Origin: Bacteroidetes bacterium UBA2664
GTDB lineage: Bacteria; Bacteroidota; Rhodothermia; Balneolales; Balneolaceae
Direction: 5' to 3'
DNA: 64,000 bases
NCBI GenBank assembly: GCA_002359315.1
Contig: DEMS01000027.1
Span: 97,774 to 161,773, forward strand
Under the pieces are notes generated by a model. That model was not told the DNA's origin. It did not search any database and saw only the letters and a list, made by a program, of their open reading frames with translations. Below are positions 37,315-45,147 of the stretch, one piece after another. The translations under genes were made by a program, and so were the position numbers. How positions within the stretch are numbered: the first letter of the stretch is position 1; the number at the start of each line of letters is the position of its first letter.

Positions 37315-39075
37315 ATGAAAAAGAGACGATTATTTGGAATAGTGACGTTTGCAATTCTGATGTTGTGGATAAATGGATGCAGCACGGAGCCTGTACCTAG
37401 CTATCATCTGGATGTTATTGTAGAACCGGAGGAGGGAGGAATTGTCAATCCTGTAGGTGGGGACTTTCAGGAAGGGGAATCTGTGCAGTTGACAGCAACG
37501 CCGAATGAGGGGTGGATCTTTACCGGCTGGGAAGGAAACCTAACCGGTGATAACAACCCGGAAACACTACAGATTGCATCAAACGCATGGGTTAGAGCCG
37601 TTTTTGAAAAAAGAAACTATCCGCTGACGCTGACAGTTGAAGGTAACGGGACGATCCAAGAGAAAGTGGTTCAGGGAAAAACCGTGGAGCACCCGTACGG
37701 TACAGTTGTGGAACTCCAACCGGCGCCCGAAAGCGGCTGGCGCTTTTCTCATTGGGGTGGTGGGGTTTTGAGTGGGGATGAAACACCTGCGGAGATCACT
37801 ATTGACGGACCCGTCAGTGTGACGGCCACATTTGTGCCAATAGAAGGTTCAATTCTTACTTTTGGAGGAACTCGAACTGATCATTCGTTCTCTATTACAG
37901 AAACATCGGATGGTGGCTTTGCCATGACCGGATATTCGCAAAGTAATGACGGTGATTTTGAGGGGCAATTTAATGATAATTTTGATCTGATGATTATCAA
38001 AGTTGGATCAGATGGAAACAAAGAGTGGGCGCATCTTTTTGGTGATGCAGAGTTGAATCAGGGTTATTCCATCACATCAGCAAGAGATGGTGGAATCGTA
38101 GTATCGGGTAAATATTTTACGGGTAGTTGGTGGGCGACTCATGTCATGAAACTCGATCTAAACGGAAATGTGCTTTGGGAGCGACAGTTTAAAGAAGGAA
38201 GTGGCGAAGCAGTGGCTGCTACAGCTGATGGAGGGGTGGTTGTGACCGGATTCAACGCCTCTAATGAAGGTATTTTTGAAGGCTTGCATAGAGGTGAGGC
38301 GGATGTGTTTTTGCTGAAACTGGATGCAACCGGTGAAGTGGAGTGGGTACAGAACTATGGAGGCAGTTCAGGTGAGGTAGGCCGATCGGTTGTGCAAATG
38401 GCAGATGGGGGATTTTTGGTCTCGGGCTGGGCATACTCAACCGATGGCACTTTTGAGGGACTGAAAGATCATAGTAATATGGCCGGATTTTTAATCCGTA
38501 CAGATCAAGAAGGTGAATTGGAGTGGGCCAGATTTAAATCGGAGAGAGATGGAATTCACAGTTTAAAAAGCGAATCGCCGGATGTTGCCGAAACTACAGG
38601 TGGCAAAATTTTCTATATCTATACAGATCTTACTTCAGGAGAGACACTTGGCTCCACCCTCGGCAGATATCACATAATAGAGGTGGACCGTGACGGGGAG
38701 ACTCTCTGGAAAAAGACATTTAACGGAAGCGGTAGTGACGATGTCTATGGGATTGCGGCTACGGATGATGGTGGAGTGATATTAACCGGATTCACCGGTT
38801 CTGAGGATGGTGATTTTGCAGGCCTGAAGCTGAATGGCCGTACCGATATTTTGATTCACAAACTGACATCGACGGGCGAAACGGAGTGGATGAAAAATTA
38901 TGGCGGAAGCCAGTGGGAAAACGGTACTTCAATCATTCAAACAAGTATTGGGGGTTATGCGATCACCGGAAATTTCGGTTCCAATGACGCTGATTTTCAG
39001 GGAATGCTTCGGGGTGGATCAGACTTTTTTATCATGTTTACAGATGAAAATGGAGAGCTTTATTCGGAGTGGTAG
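37315..39075 (+). CDS. Surface lipoprotein with InlB-like repeats and six-fold beta-propeller-like repeats
   Basis: 586 aa from ATG 37315, preceded by AAAGGAG; the frame opens 16 codons earlier but that extension precedes the signal peptide. The lipobox is ILMLWINGC. Two bacterial InlB B-repeat-like domains follow (GGIVNPVGGDFQEGESVQL ... WIFTGWEG; then GNGTIQEKVVQGKTVEH ... GWRFSHWGGGV). The rest contains about six units of the type DGG(F/V)x(M/V)TGY/F.S.DGDF.G (from FGGTRTDHSFSITETSDGGF onward), similar to delta-60 propellers. It is probably exported and binding in role; no catalytic signature is seen. Nearly identical repeats flank the gene on both sides. Confidence 0.85.
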   Translation: MKKRRLFGIVTFAILMLWINGCSTEPVPSYHLDVIVEPEEGGIVNPVGGDFQEGESVQLTATPNEGWIFTGWEGNLTGDNNPETLQIASNAWVRAVFEKRNYPLTLTVEGNGTIQEKVVQGKTVEHPYGTVVELQPAPESGWRFSHWGGGVLSGDETPAEITIDGPVSVTATFVPIEGSILTFGGTRTDHSFSITETSDGGFAMTGYSQSNDGDFEGQFNDNFDLMIIKVGSDGNKEWAHLFGDAELNQGYSITSARDGGIVVSGKYFTGSWWATHVMKLDLNGNVLWERQFKEGSGEAVAATADGGVVVTGFNASNEGIFEGLHRGEADVFLLKLDATGEVEWVQNYGGSSGEVGRSVVQMADGGFLVSGWAYSTDGTFEGLKDHSNMAGFLIRTDQEGELEWARFKSERDGIHSLKSESPDVAETTGGKIFYIYTDLTSGETLGSTLGRYHIIEVDRDGETLWKKTFNGSGSDDVYGIAATDDGGVILTGFTGSEDGDFAGLKLNGRTDILIHKLTSTGETEWMKNYGGSQWENGTSIIQTSIGGYAITGNFGSNDADFQGMLRGGSDFFIMFTDENGELYSEW

Positions 39076-39116
39076 GTTTGCTGAGAGATTGAAAAGTTGG
39101 AGACTGCTAAAGTATT

Positions 39117-39190
39117 TATGGTTTTCAGTTTCGGAATCATAAACGTATTATCAAGCTTGCACAGCAAGTGAATAAACGAATAAACGTTTC
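39117..39190. repeat. Flanking repeat, copy B
   Basis: Second copy of the repeat at 37211-37282 (TATGGTTTTCAGTTTCGG ... ATAAACGTATTA ... AGTGAATAAACGAATAAACG). Further ataaacg units continue to about 39220. Confidence 0.6.
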
Positions 39191-39241
39191 AAAATCGAAG
39201 TCGTAAACACATAAACGTTCCACTTCATGTAAACTCAACTA

Positions 39242-40147
39242 ATGGTGCCCAATATGAAAAACCAATTCGACCGTCGTTCTTTCCTTAAACTCTCCGGTAT
39301 GGGCCTGCTTGCATCCACGCTGCCTTTTGGAGTCACCTCATGTGCCCGTTCAGATGCAGCTGTGCTACCGCGGCTTTCTATACAACTTTATACTGTACGA
39401 AATCAGATCGCTACAGACCTGCAAGGAACGCTTCGCCGTCTGGCAGAGATTGGATTCACTCATGTGGAAACGGCTTTCTGGCCTGAGGGGGTATCACATC
39501 GCGAAGGTGCAGCATATTTGAAAGAGGCCGGGCTGACAGTCTCGTCGATTCATGCAGAACTTCCGGAAAATGGTGACAGAAACACCCTTCTGGAGATTGC
39601 TGAACTCTATCAGTGTGACCGGCTCATCTGGCATGGCTGGCCGGAAGATCCACGCTATCACTCTGTTGAAGGAACCCTGGAACTGGCCTCACTCTATAAT
39701 GAACTATCCGGTTATTTGAATGCAAACGGACTCCGTTTCGGCCTTCATAACCACTGGTGGGAATTCCGCACTCTGCCTGAAGGCGAAACTCCCTGGGAGA
39801 TCATGCACCGGGAACTGGATGAAGCGATTTTTTCACAGCTTGATATTTACTGGGTGAAAGTGGCCGGCCTTGATCCGGCGGAGGTCATTCGTCAGCTGGG
39901 AAACCGGGTGGAGATGTTGCACGTAAAAGATGGCCCCGCCAATCCCGATGATACAAGTGCGGACGAACCGCACGAGCCGATGACGGTTGTGGGTCAGGGT
40001 ACCCTCGATATTCCGTCCATTATGGAGGCGTCGACCGGTACAGCAGAGTGGATGGTGCTCGAAATGGATGAGGTGGATGGTGATGTGTTCAACATGCTTG
40101 AAGAGAGCTACAATTATATGCTGGAGAACCGTTTTGCGGTTGTGTAG
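39242..40147 (+). CDS. Tat-exported sugar phosphate isomerase/epimerase-type TIM-barrel lipoprotein
   Basis: 301 aa (or 297 from ATG 39254). A twin-arginine signal (DRRSFLKLSGMGLLASTLPFG) is followed by a lipobox-like VTSC. The mature part is an AP-endonuclease-2/xylose-isomerase-like barrel: LSIQLYTVRNQI, GFTHVETAFW, SSIHAELPE, RFGLHNHWWEF and LHVKDGPA, ending with WMVLEMDEVDGD; the Glu, His and Asp residues are placed as metal ligands. Such exported members usually work on sugar derivatives; the substrate is unknown. It neighbours no regulator. Confidence 0.9.
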   Translation: MVPNMKNQFDRRSFLKLSGMGLLASTLPFGVTSCARSDAAVLPRLSIQLYTVRNQIATDLQGTLRRLAEIGFTHVETAFWPEGVSHREGAAYLKEAGLTVSSIHAELPENGDRNTLLEIAELYQCDRLIWHGWPEDPRYHSVEGTLELASLYNELSGYLNANGLRFGLHNHWWEFRTLPEGETPWEIMHRELDEAIFSQLDIYWVKVAGLDPAEVIRQLGNRVEMLHVKDGPANPDDTSADEPHEPMTVVGQGTLDIPSIMEASTGTAEWMVLEMDEVDGDVFNMLEESYNYMLENRFAVV

Positions 40148-40171
40148 ATAAAGGCGGAAGCAAACAATGAG

Positions 40172-40756
40172 TTAGGGTTGTAACTGTTGATGGTTCCATT
40201 CGCCATGTTCCATTTCATATAGAACTCTCTCATGAAATCGGGTTGATTTGAAATCCAGAAATTCAATTCTGAACGGCTCAATGAGATAACCGCGCCAATA
40301 ATCCGGTCTTTTTAAATCCTTGCCTGAAGATTGAGTATCTAATTCAATGTATTTTTGTGTCAGTTCATCCACATTTTGAAGCTCCTGCCCTTGCTTACTA
40401 ACGATCGAAACGATCTGACTTTCTCTATTGCGCTCTGCAAAATATTTATCGGCCAGTGAATTTTCCATTACGGATGCATTTCCCTGAATGTGGACTTGTC
40501 TCTCCGTCTCTGTCCACCAAAACGTCAATGCTACGTTTGGATTGGCTTCAATTTCTAAGCCTTTTCTTGAATTTATGGATCCGGTTATCGCAAATTTTCC
40601 ATCGATAACATCTTTGAGGGATACAAACCGGGCGTTGGGGACACCGTCGATCCCTATTGTTGAAAGGCAACAAGCACCGGGTAACCGAACGTTAGTCAGG
40701 CTCAATTCACGATTATACCACTTTAAAAAAAGTTCAATGGGATTTATTTGTGTCAT
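40172..40756 (-). CDS. pdxH: Pyridoxine/pyridoxamine 5'-phosphate oxidase-like flavoprotein
   Basis: 194 aa, near the PdxH length of about 210. FMN-binding split barrel with NARFVSLKDVIDGKFAITGSINSRKGLEIEANPNVALTFWW, then QVHIQGNASV and a C-terminal dimerisation part with RPDYWRGYLIEP, RFHERV (PdxH has RLHDR) and a tail ending QLQP (PdxH: RLNP or RLAP). The substitutions make this a somewhat divergent PdxH. It would oxidise pyridoxine or pyridoxamine phosphate to PLP. It overlaps the upstream VOC gene by ATGA. Confidence 0.85.
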   Translation of the reverse strand: MTQINPIELFLKWYNRELSLTNVRLPGACCLSTIGIDGVPNARFVSLKDVIDGKFAITGSINSRKGLEIEANPNVALTFWWTETERQVHIQGNASVMENSLADKYFAERNRESQIVSIVSKQGQELQNVDELTQKYIELDTQSSGKDLKRPDYWRGYLIEPFRIEFLDFKSTRFHERVLYEMEHGEWNHQQLQP

Positions 40757-41184
40757 AGTTCCACATTACCCTCGTAGTTAATCATCCACTGAACGCCGAA
40801 TTTGTCAACGCACATACCGTACTTTTCGGCCCAAAACTCTTTTTGAAGTGGCATCAGAACTTTTCCGCCTTCTGAAAGTCCCTTGAACACTTTTTCCGCT
40901 TCGTCAGCACTATCCGGTGCAAGAGTTATTGAGAAGTTATTACCCAATGATACGGGGGGCCCAAATGCTTCAAGCACGTCTGATCCCATCAGATTTGTAT
41001 TGCCGAGGGGCAGTGTAACGTGGGCGATTTTGTTTTGGTCCTTTTCATCAATAGGCATCGTTTTGTCATCCATATCACCGTATCGAAGTTTAAAAGAGTT
41101 TTCAACACCAAAAACCTTTTCATAAAAATTAAAAACTTCTTCTGTATTTCCATTAAAATTGAGGTAGGGGTATGCTGATTTCAT
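40753..41184 (-). CDS. PhnB-like VOC family protein
   Basis: 143 aa. A PhnB-type fold, MKSAYPYLNFNGNTEEVFNFYEKVFG at the N-terminus, IAHVTLPLGNTNLMGSDVL in the middle and EFWAEKYGMCVDKFGVQWMINYEG at the C-terminus, the last being the usual PhnB ending. It probably binds a small ligand; PhnB-like members have no proven catalytic role in general. It is coupled to the pdxH-like gene by a four-base overlap. Confidence 0.9.
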   Translation of the reverse strand: MKSAYPYLNFNGNTEEVFNFYEKVFGVENSFKLRYGDMDDKTMPIDEKDQNKIAHVTLPLGNTNLMGSDVLEAFGPPVSLGNNFSITLAPDSADEAEKVFKGLSEGGKVLMPLQKEFWAEKYGMCVDKFGVQWMINYEGNVEL

Positions 41185-41217
41185 AGTTTATATTATTTGA
41201 TAACTGATGGTTGAAGG

Positions 41218-41454
41218 TCAAAAAGGCAATATTTCCAATATGTGATTTTTCTGTTTGAAAATCTGTTTAATGATCTCTTCATTGAAATTCCCGTTTTGGG
41301 TTTCAATTCGAAGCACATTATCGCAATCGTCCAGATCAAAACTGATGGTGCTTGATGGGAATTCATTTGAGATGAGCTTCTCAATAGATTTAGCATCTGT
41401 TTCACTTTCGACAGATGTTTTATAAACGCTGATGGTTGTCATTGTGGTTGACAT
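41218..41454 (-). CDS. Small ferredoxin-fold-like hypothetical protein
   Basis: 78 aa (or 74 from an internal ATG): TTISVYKTSVESETDAKSIE, then DLDDCDNVLRIETQ and ILEILPF. The beta-alpha-beta-beta-alpha-beta order recalls HMA-type folds, but it lacks the CxxC metal motif. No function recognised. Sits between the VOC and DinB genes on the same strand, possibly in one operon. Confidence 0.6.
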   Translation of the reverse strand: MSTTMTTISVYKTSVESETDAKSIEKLISNEFPSSTISFDLDDCDNVLRIETQNGNFNEEIIKQIFKQKNHILEILPF

Positions 41455-41465
41455 AAAGTTTCCAG

Positions 41466-41951
41466 TTACTCATAACTCATCGGTTCTTTCCCAAACGCTC
41501 GTCTTAAAATTCCAATCTGGCCAATGTGGTATGCCTGGTGATGACTGATAAAAGCCCACAACTGTCCCACACTTTCGGATACCTGATCAAAGGGCGCCGG
41601 CGGCTTCTGATTAAGATCATTGGTCGTGAGTTTTTTCAGGCCTGACAAAGTAGGTTCGTAGAATTTGTTCCACTCAGCCTTAATTTCATCGATATGAGGA
41701 TATGGAATATCATCTTTGGCTTCCGATTGTCCCATTACCGCAAATAATTCATTCCATTTGGTTTCCGGTTTTAGTCCGGCAATCATAACGATACCATATT
41801 GTGAGTTTAACAGGTGTCCGGCTAAATATTTTACGTGATTGATTTCAGGATAGTGATCTAAACGCTGATTGCACTCATCTTCTGTAAAACCATCAAGTAC
41901 ATTATTATACAGACGATGGTGTAAATTATATTGGGTAATTAGCGGGTTCAT
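41466..41951 (-). CDS. DinB-family protein
   Basis: 161 aa four-helix bundle. N-terminal His in HHRLYNNVLDGFTEDECNQRL, central HVKYLAGHLLNSQYGIVMI and C-terminal WAFISHHQAYHIGQIGILRRAFG show the DinB/YfiT pattern with three His residues that bind a metal. Members act as thiol or unknown-substrate transferases. In this cluster it stands with VOC and PhnB-like genes, all typical of accessory stress/metabolism loci in Bacteroidota. Confidence 0.9.
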   Translation of the reverse strand: MNPLITQYNLHHRLYNNVLDGFTEDECNQRLDHYPEINHVKYLAGHLLNSQYGIVMIAGLKPETKWNELFAVMGQSEAKDDIPYPHIDEIKAEWNKFYEPTLSGLKKLTTNDLNQKPPAPFDQVSESVGQLWAFISHHQAYHIGQIGILRRAFGKEPMSYE

Positions 41952-42000
41952 GATAAAAATAGCTTTGATCCAATTTATGTGATGTTTTTATTGACCTAGC

Positions 42001-42052
42001 TCTTAGTGAGTAGGCAGAAAGCAAAAGGCAGAGGGCAGTAGGTTTGACTGAT
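42001..42052. repeat. Heptameric repeat tract
   Basis: tagtgag taggcag aaagcaa aaggcag agggcag taggttt: 7-bp degenerate units upstream of the DinB gene. Similar to the tract at 42836-42945. Confidence 0.65.
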
Positions 42053-42066
42053 TATTGTTCTATGGT

Positions 42067-42468
42067 TTAGTTCGGATTGGAATCGGCTGCTTGTTTCTCA
42101 TGTAGTTTTCCTCCAAGCCAGGCAATCGGCATTGAAATAGCTGCCAGTGTCCAGGCATACCACCCGGGGCCAAGGTCTGCGGCTACAATGGCACCGATGG
42201 AACTGATGACGACTCCGATGACGCCTAAAATAAGGGCATGTTTCATAGGCTTTGACGGTGCCAACTTTGCTGCAATATAGCATCCGATCAGGCTAAAGAC
42301 CGCCCGGTAGAACAGTACAAATAGGATTAATCCGGTAGAGACAAAAAGGTGATCCCAGGGCAAGATTCCGGTTATTTTAAGCAGGGTATCGGCAGCGATT
42401 GACAGTACAAAGATGATCAAAAGTCCTGCAAAAACTGCCCATATTGATCTTAATTTATTGTTTTTCAT
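42067..42468 (-). CDS. Hypothetical membrane protein, 4 helices
   Basis: 133 aa with four hydrophobic helices: IWAVFAGLLIIFVLSIAAD, LILFVLFYRAVFSLIGCYIAA, ALILGVIGVVISSIGAIVAA and AWTLAAISMPIAWLGGKL. No family recognised. It ends in a charged tail (HEKQAADSNPN). Downstream of the HhH protein gene by 15 nt on the same strand, so probably co-transcribed. Confidence 0.72.
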   Translation of the reverse strand: MKNNKLRSIWAVFAGLLIIFVLSIAADTLLKITGILPWDHLFVSTGLILFVLFYRAVFSLIGCYIAAKLAPSKPMKHALILGVIGVVISSIGAIVAADLGPGWYAWTLAAISMPIAWLGGKLHEKQAADSNPN

Positions 42469-42483
42469 TGGTATTAATTAAGT

Positions 42484-42780
42484 TTATGGTTTTTTGAAAT
42501 CAAGATTCTTGGCGTGCAGGGCTTTCCGAAAAGTTGGCAGTGATGCAGGACCGATTCCGTGCAGCGACAAGATCTCTTTTTCCGTGAACTCTGCCAGTTT
42601 TTCGACGGTGGTAATCCCTTCATGTTCCAGAGCCGACCTTGCCGGGTTGCTCAAATCAGCAAGAAATCCGCTATCCGGTTTACTTGCAGCCATACAGGCC
42701 GGACATGAAGGACAATCCGTACTTTTATAAAACGAATGCCCATTTTCGCAAATTCGAAGTGTTTTTTTTGTTTTGGTCAT
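42484..42780 (-). CDS. Zinc-ribbon plus helix-hairpin-helix protein (RNA polymerase alpha-CTD-like)
   Basis: 98 aa. An N-terminal zinc-ribbon-like part (ICENGHSFYKSTDCPSCPACMA, with CxNGH and CPSCPAC cysteines) is joined to a helix-hairpin-helix (ALEHEGITTVEKLAEFTEKEILSLHGIGPASLPTFRKALHAKN) resembling the C-terminal domain of RNA polymerase alpha. It may bind DNA or RNA non-specifically; the role is unknown. Confidence 0.82.
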   Translation of the reverse strand: MTKTKKTLRICENGHSFYKSTDCPSCPACMAASKPDSGFLADLSNPARSALEHEGITTVEKLAEFTEKEILSLHGIGPASLPTFRKALHAKNLDFKKP

Positions 42781-42835
42781 GATTTTTTTAGCGTTGATTT
42801 AACCTATTTGATGGTTTAGTATAGTTGAGCCTACG

Positions 42836-42945
42836 TGGATAAGGCAGAACGCAGAAGGCAAAGGGCAGAAGGTATAATTGCTCCTAGGCTATATATGTAA
42901 TGCTGAAGGCTGATAGATGATGGCTGACAGCTATATAACCTAGAG
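42836..42945. repeat. Heptameric repeat tract
   Basis: ggcagaa cgcagaa ggcaaag ggcagaa ggtataa, then tgctgaa ggctgat agatgat ggctgac agctata. Two unit types at the same 7-bp period, upstream of the HhH gene and downstream of the VOC gene. Confidence 0.7.
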
Positions 42946-42973
42946 ATTTTCCAATCCACATATTCCCTATGCA

Positions 42974-43885
42974 CTACCCATCATACGCCTCACGAAGCTT
43001 ATTCAAGTCTAGTTTTTTCATTTGTAGCATCACTTTGGTTACGCGTTTTACTTTTTCGGTGTTGTCGTCATCAAGCATTTTATAGAGTTCGGTTGGAACC
43101 ACTTGCCATGAGACTCCATATTTATCTTTGAGCCATCCGCACTGTTGTGCTTTTGGGTCACCGCCTTGATTTAGTTTTTCCCAGTAGTAATCCACTTCTT
43201 CTTTGGAGTTGCAGTGTACTACCAGTGATATTCCTTCATTGAAATCAAATTCATGCTCACCGGGCCCGTCCATGATCATAAATTTCCCATCTTCCAGTTT
43301 GAACTGTGCATGTTTCACTAATCCTTTGGGACCCTCTTCATCCGGGCCATATCTCAGGATACCATCCACTTCCGAATTTTTGAATATGGATGTGTAGTGT
43401 TCAATGGCTTCTTCAGCGTTGCCGAATTGATCATTGACAAACATCAAGGTAGGGGTGATTTTCTGCCCCACATCCTCAATTTTGCCGGCACTGATTTGCC
43501 AGGATACACCGTATTGATCCTGCAGCCAGCCATATTTTTCACTCCATGGATACTTGTCCAACTCGAACATCACTTTACCGTTGGGCAGGAGTGAAGACCA
43601 TAAATGATCTACCTCCTGAACGGTTTCACACATCACAAAAAATGAGATACATGGATTTACTTTAAAATGAGGACCGCCATTCAGTGCTGTGAACGGTTGA
43701 CCACCAAGTTGAAAACCCACGGTCATCACGGTTCCGGCTTCCATGCCGTGAATATCCGTACCCTCATCGGTAAAACGTGTAATTTTATCAATTTTAGAAT
43801 CACTGAAAAGGGATGTATAAAATTGAACGGCTTCTTCAGCCTCATTGTCAAACCAAATGCATGGGGTTATTTTTTTGGGATTCAT
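42974..43885 (-). CDS. Tandem PhnB-like VOC protein (two domains)
   Basis: 303 aa with two PhnB-like modules in a row: module 1 (about 1-135: KKITPCIWFDNEAEEAVQFYTSLFSDSKI ... WSEKYGWLQDQYGVSWQISAG) and module 2 (about 140-270: KITPTLMFVNDQFGNAEEAIEHYTSIFKNSEV ... CGWLKDKYGVSWQVVP). A C-terminal helix follows (DDDNTEKVKRVTKVMLQMKKLDLNKLREAY). Such proteins are often mislabelled as 3-demethylubiquinone methyltransferases; no methyltransferase motif is present. It is divergent from the GlxA-type regulator. Confidence 0.9.
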   Translation of the reverse strand: MNPKKITPCIWFDNEAEEAVQFYTSLFSDSKIDKITRFTDEGTDIHGMEAGTVMTVGFQLGGQPFTALNGGPHFKVNPCISFFVMCETVQEVDHLWSSLLPNGKVMFELDKYPWSEKYGWLQDQYGVSWQISAGKIEDVGQKITPTLMFVNDQFGNAEEAIEHYTSIFKNSEVDGILRYGPDEEGPKGLVKHAQFKLEDGKFMIMDGPGEHEFDFNEGISLVVHCNSKEEVDYYWEKLNQGGDPKAQQCGWLKDKYGVSWQVVPTELYKMLDDDNTEKVKRVTKVMLQMKKLDLNKLREAYDG

Positions 43886-44032
43886 GTGATTAATTGGTTT
43901 TTGTTTGTTTAATTAGTCTATGGTCAACAACAGCTTATGCATTAATTTAAACGTTGACGCACAAATGTAAAGGGGGAAATACGCCAATCCTGCGGGTTGA
44001 ATGCGACATCCCCGTTCAATAAATTCATGATT

Positions 44033-45001
44033 ATGAAACATGTATCCATACTTATTCCGGATGGACATACCAGCCTGGTTAACATTGCCGGTACTCATCA
44101 AATATTGAATCAAATGAATGGTCTGGCTCCGATGCCGGTATTTGATGTACAACTGGTTGGGCTGTCAAAAGAAGCGAGGCAGGATACCGGTTTGTTTACT
44201 GTCTATCCAGATTGCACGATTGAGGATGTAAAAAAGACGGATCTGATCATCATCCCGGCGATACATAATGAGCAAAAGGAGGGTATCGAACGAAATCGAA
44301 GGTTTATTCCATGGATCACAGATCACTACAATAACGGGGCTGAACTGGCCAGTTTTTGTATCGGTGCCTATCTGTTGGCAGCAACCGGCCTGCTGAAAGG
44401 AAAAAAATGTGCCACTCACTGGGCTCATGCAAATAATTTCAGGCAGATGTATCCGGATGTGGATCTTGTTGATGACCGGATTATGACTGCGGAAGACGGT
44501 ATCTACACCAGTGGCGGTGCCTATTCCTATCTGAATCTGCTACTTTATTTAATCGAAAAGAATGCCGGACGTGAAGCGGCCATCATGGCGTCCAAGATGT
44601 TTATGATTGATATCGACAAAGAGAGTCAGTCGCCGTTTATCATCTTCGAGGGGCAAAAAGATCACGGCGATAAACAGGTGATGGAAGCACAGAAGATCAT
44701 TGAAGGCAGCTATAGTGATAAAATGACGGTTGATGACATTGCTGATGAAGTCGCATTAAGCCGCCGAAGTCTGGAACGCCGATTTAAAAAAGCGACGACT
44801 AATACGGTGGTTGAATATATCCAGCGGGTGAAAGTGGAAGCTGCCAAAAAACAACTGGAATCCGGGCAGACATCGGTGTCGGAAGTGATGTATGATGTGG
44901 GATATGCAGATGCCAAAGCATTTCGGAATGTGTTTAGAAAAATGACCGGGATTACCCCGTTTGAGTACAGGAAAAAGTTTAATTCGACTGCTTTGGTATA
45001 G
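44033..45001 (+). CDS. GlxA-type regulator (DJ-1/PfpI + AraC HTH)
   Basis: 322 aa from ATG 44033 (the frame opens upstream at a TTG; ATG 44027 also possible). The N-terminal part is DJ-1/PfpI-like with the nucleophile-elbow region ELASFCIGAYLLAATGLLKGKKCATHWAHA; the C-terminal part has two AraC HTH motifs (KMTVDDIADEVALSRRSLERRFKKATTNTVVEYIQRVKVEAAKKQLE and SEVMYDVGYADAKAFRNVFRKMTGITPFEYRKKF). It likely activates genes for uptake or degradation of a small molecule; the divergent VOC protein is a candidate target. Confidence 0.94.
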   Translation: MKHVSILIPDGHTSLVNIAGTHQILNQMNGLAPMPVFDVQLVGLSKEARQDTGLFTVYPDCTIEDVKKTDLIIIPAIHNEQKEGIERNRRFIPWITDHYNNGAELASFCIGAYLLAATGLLKGKKCATHWAHANNFRQMYPDVDLVDDRIMTAEDGIYTSGGAYSYLNLLLYLIEKNAGREAAIMASKMFMIDIDKESQSPFIIFEGQKDHGDKQVMEAQKIIEGSYSDKMTVDDIADEVALSRRSLERRFKKATTNTVVEYIQRVKVEAAKKQLESGQTSVSEVMYDVGYADAKAFRNVFRKMTGITPFEYRKKFNSTALV

Positions 45002-45107
45002 GTACACCTGAAGCTCACTGTTATCTCAAAGGAAATGGCCGTCGCAGTGCCTGTGGTTTAGTTACACCTGAAATCATTTTTTTCAAACAGATATGGCCGT
45101 CACTGTT
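45002..45107. repeat. Imperfect tandem repeat of ~60 bp
   Basis: Copy 1 (45002-45049) and copy 2 (45062-45107): both open with TACACCTGAA, contain TCAAA, and end ATGGCCGTC followed by a CAGTG or CACTG box. Unit period about 60 bp. Lies at the convergent 3' ends of the GlxA and GH51 genes, with no coding capacity. Confidence 0.6.
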
Positions 45108-45147
45108 GATTTTCGGTTGATATTTATTGAGAAAAGTACCTGCCTCC

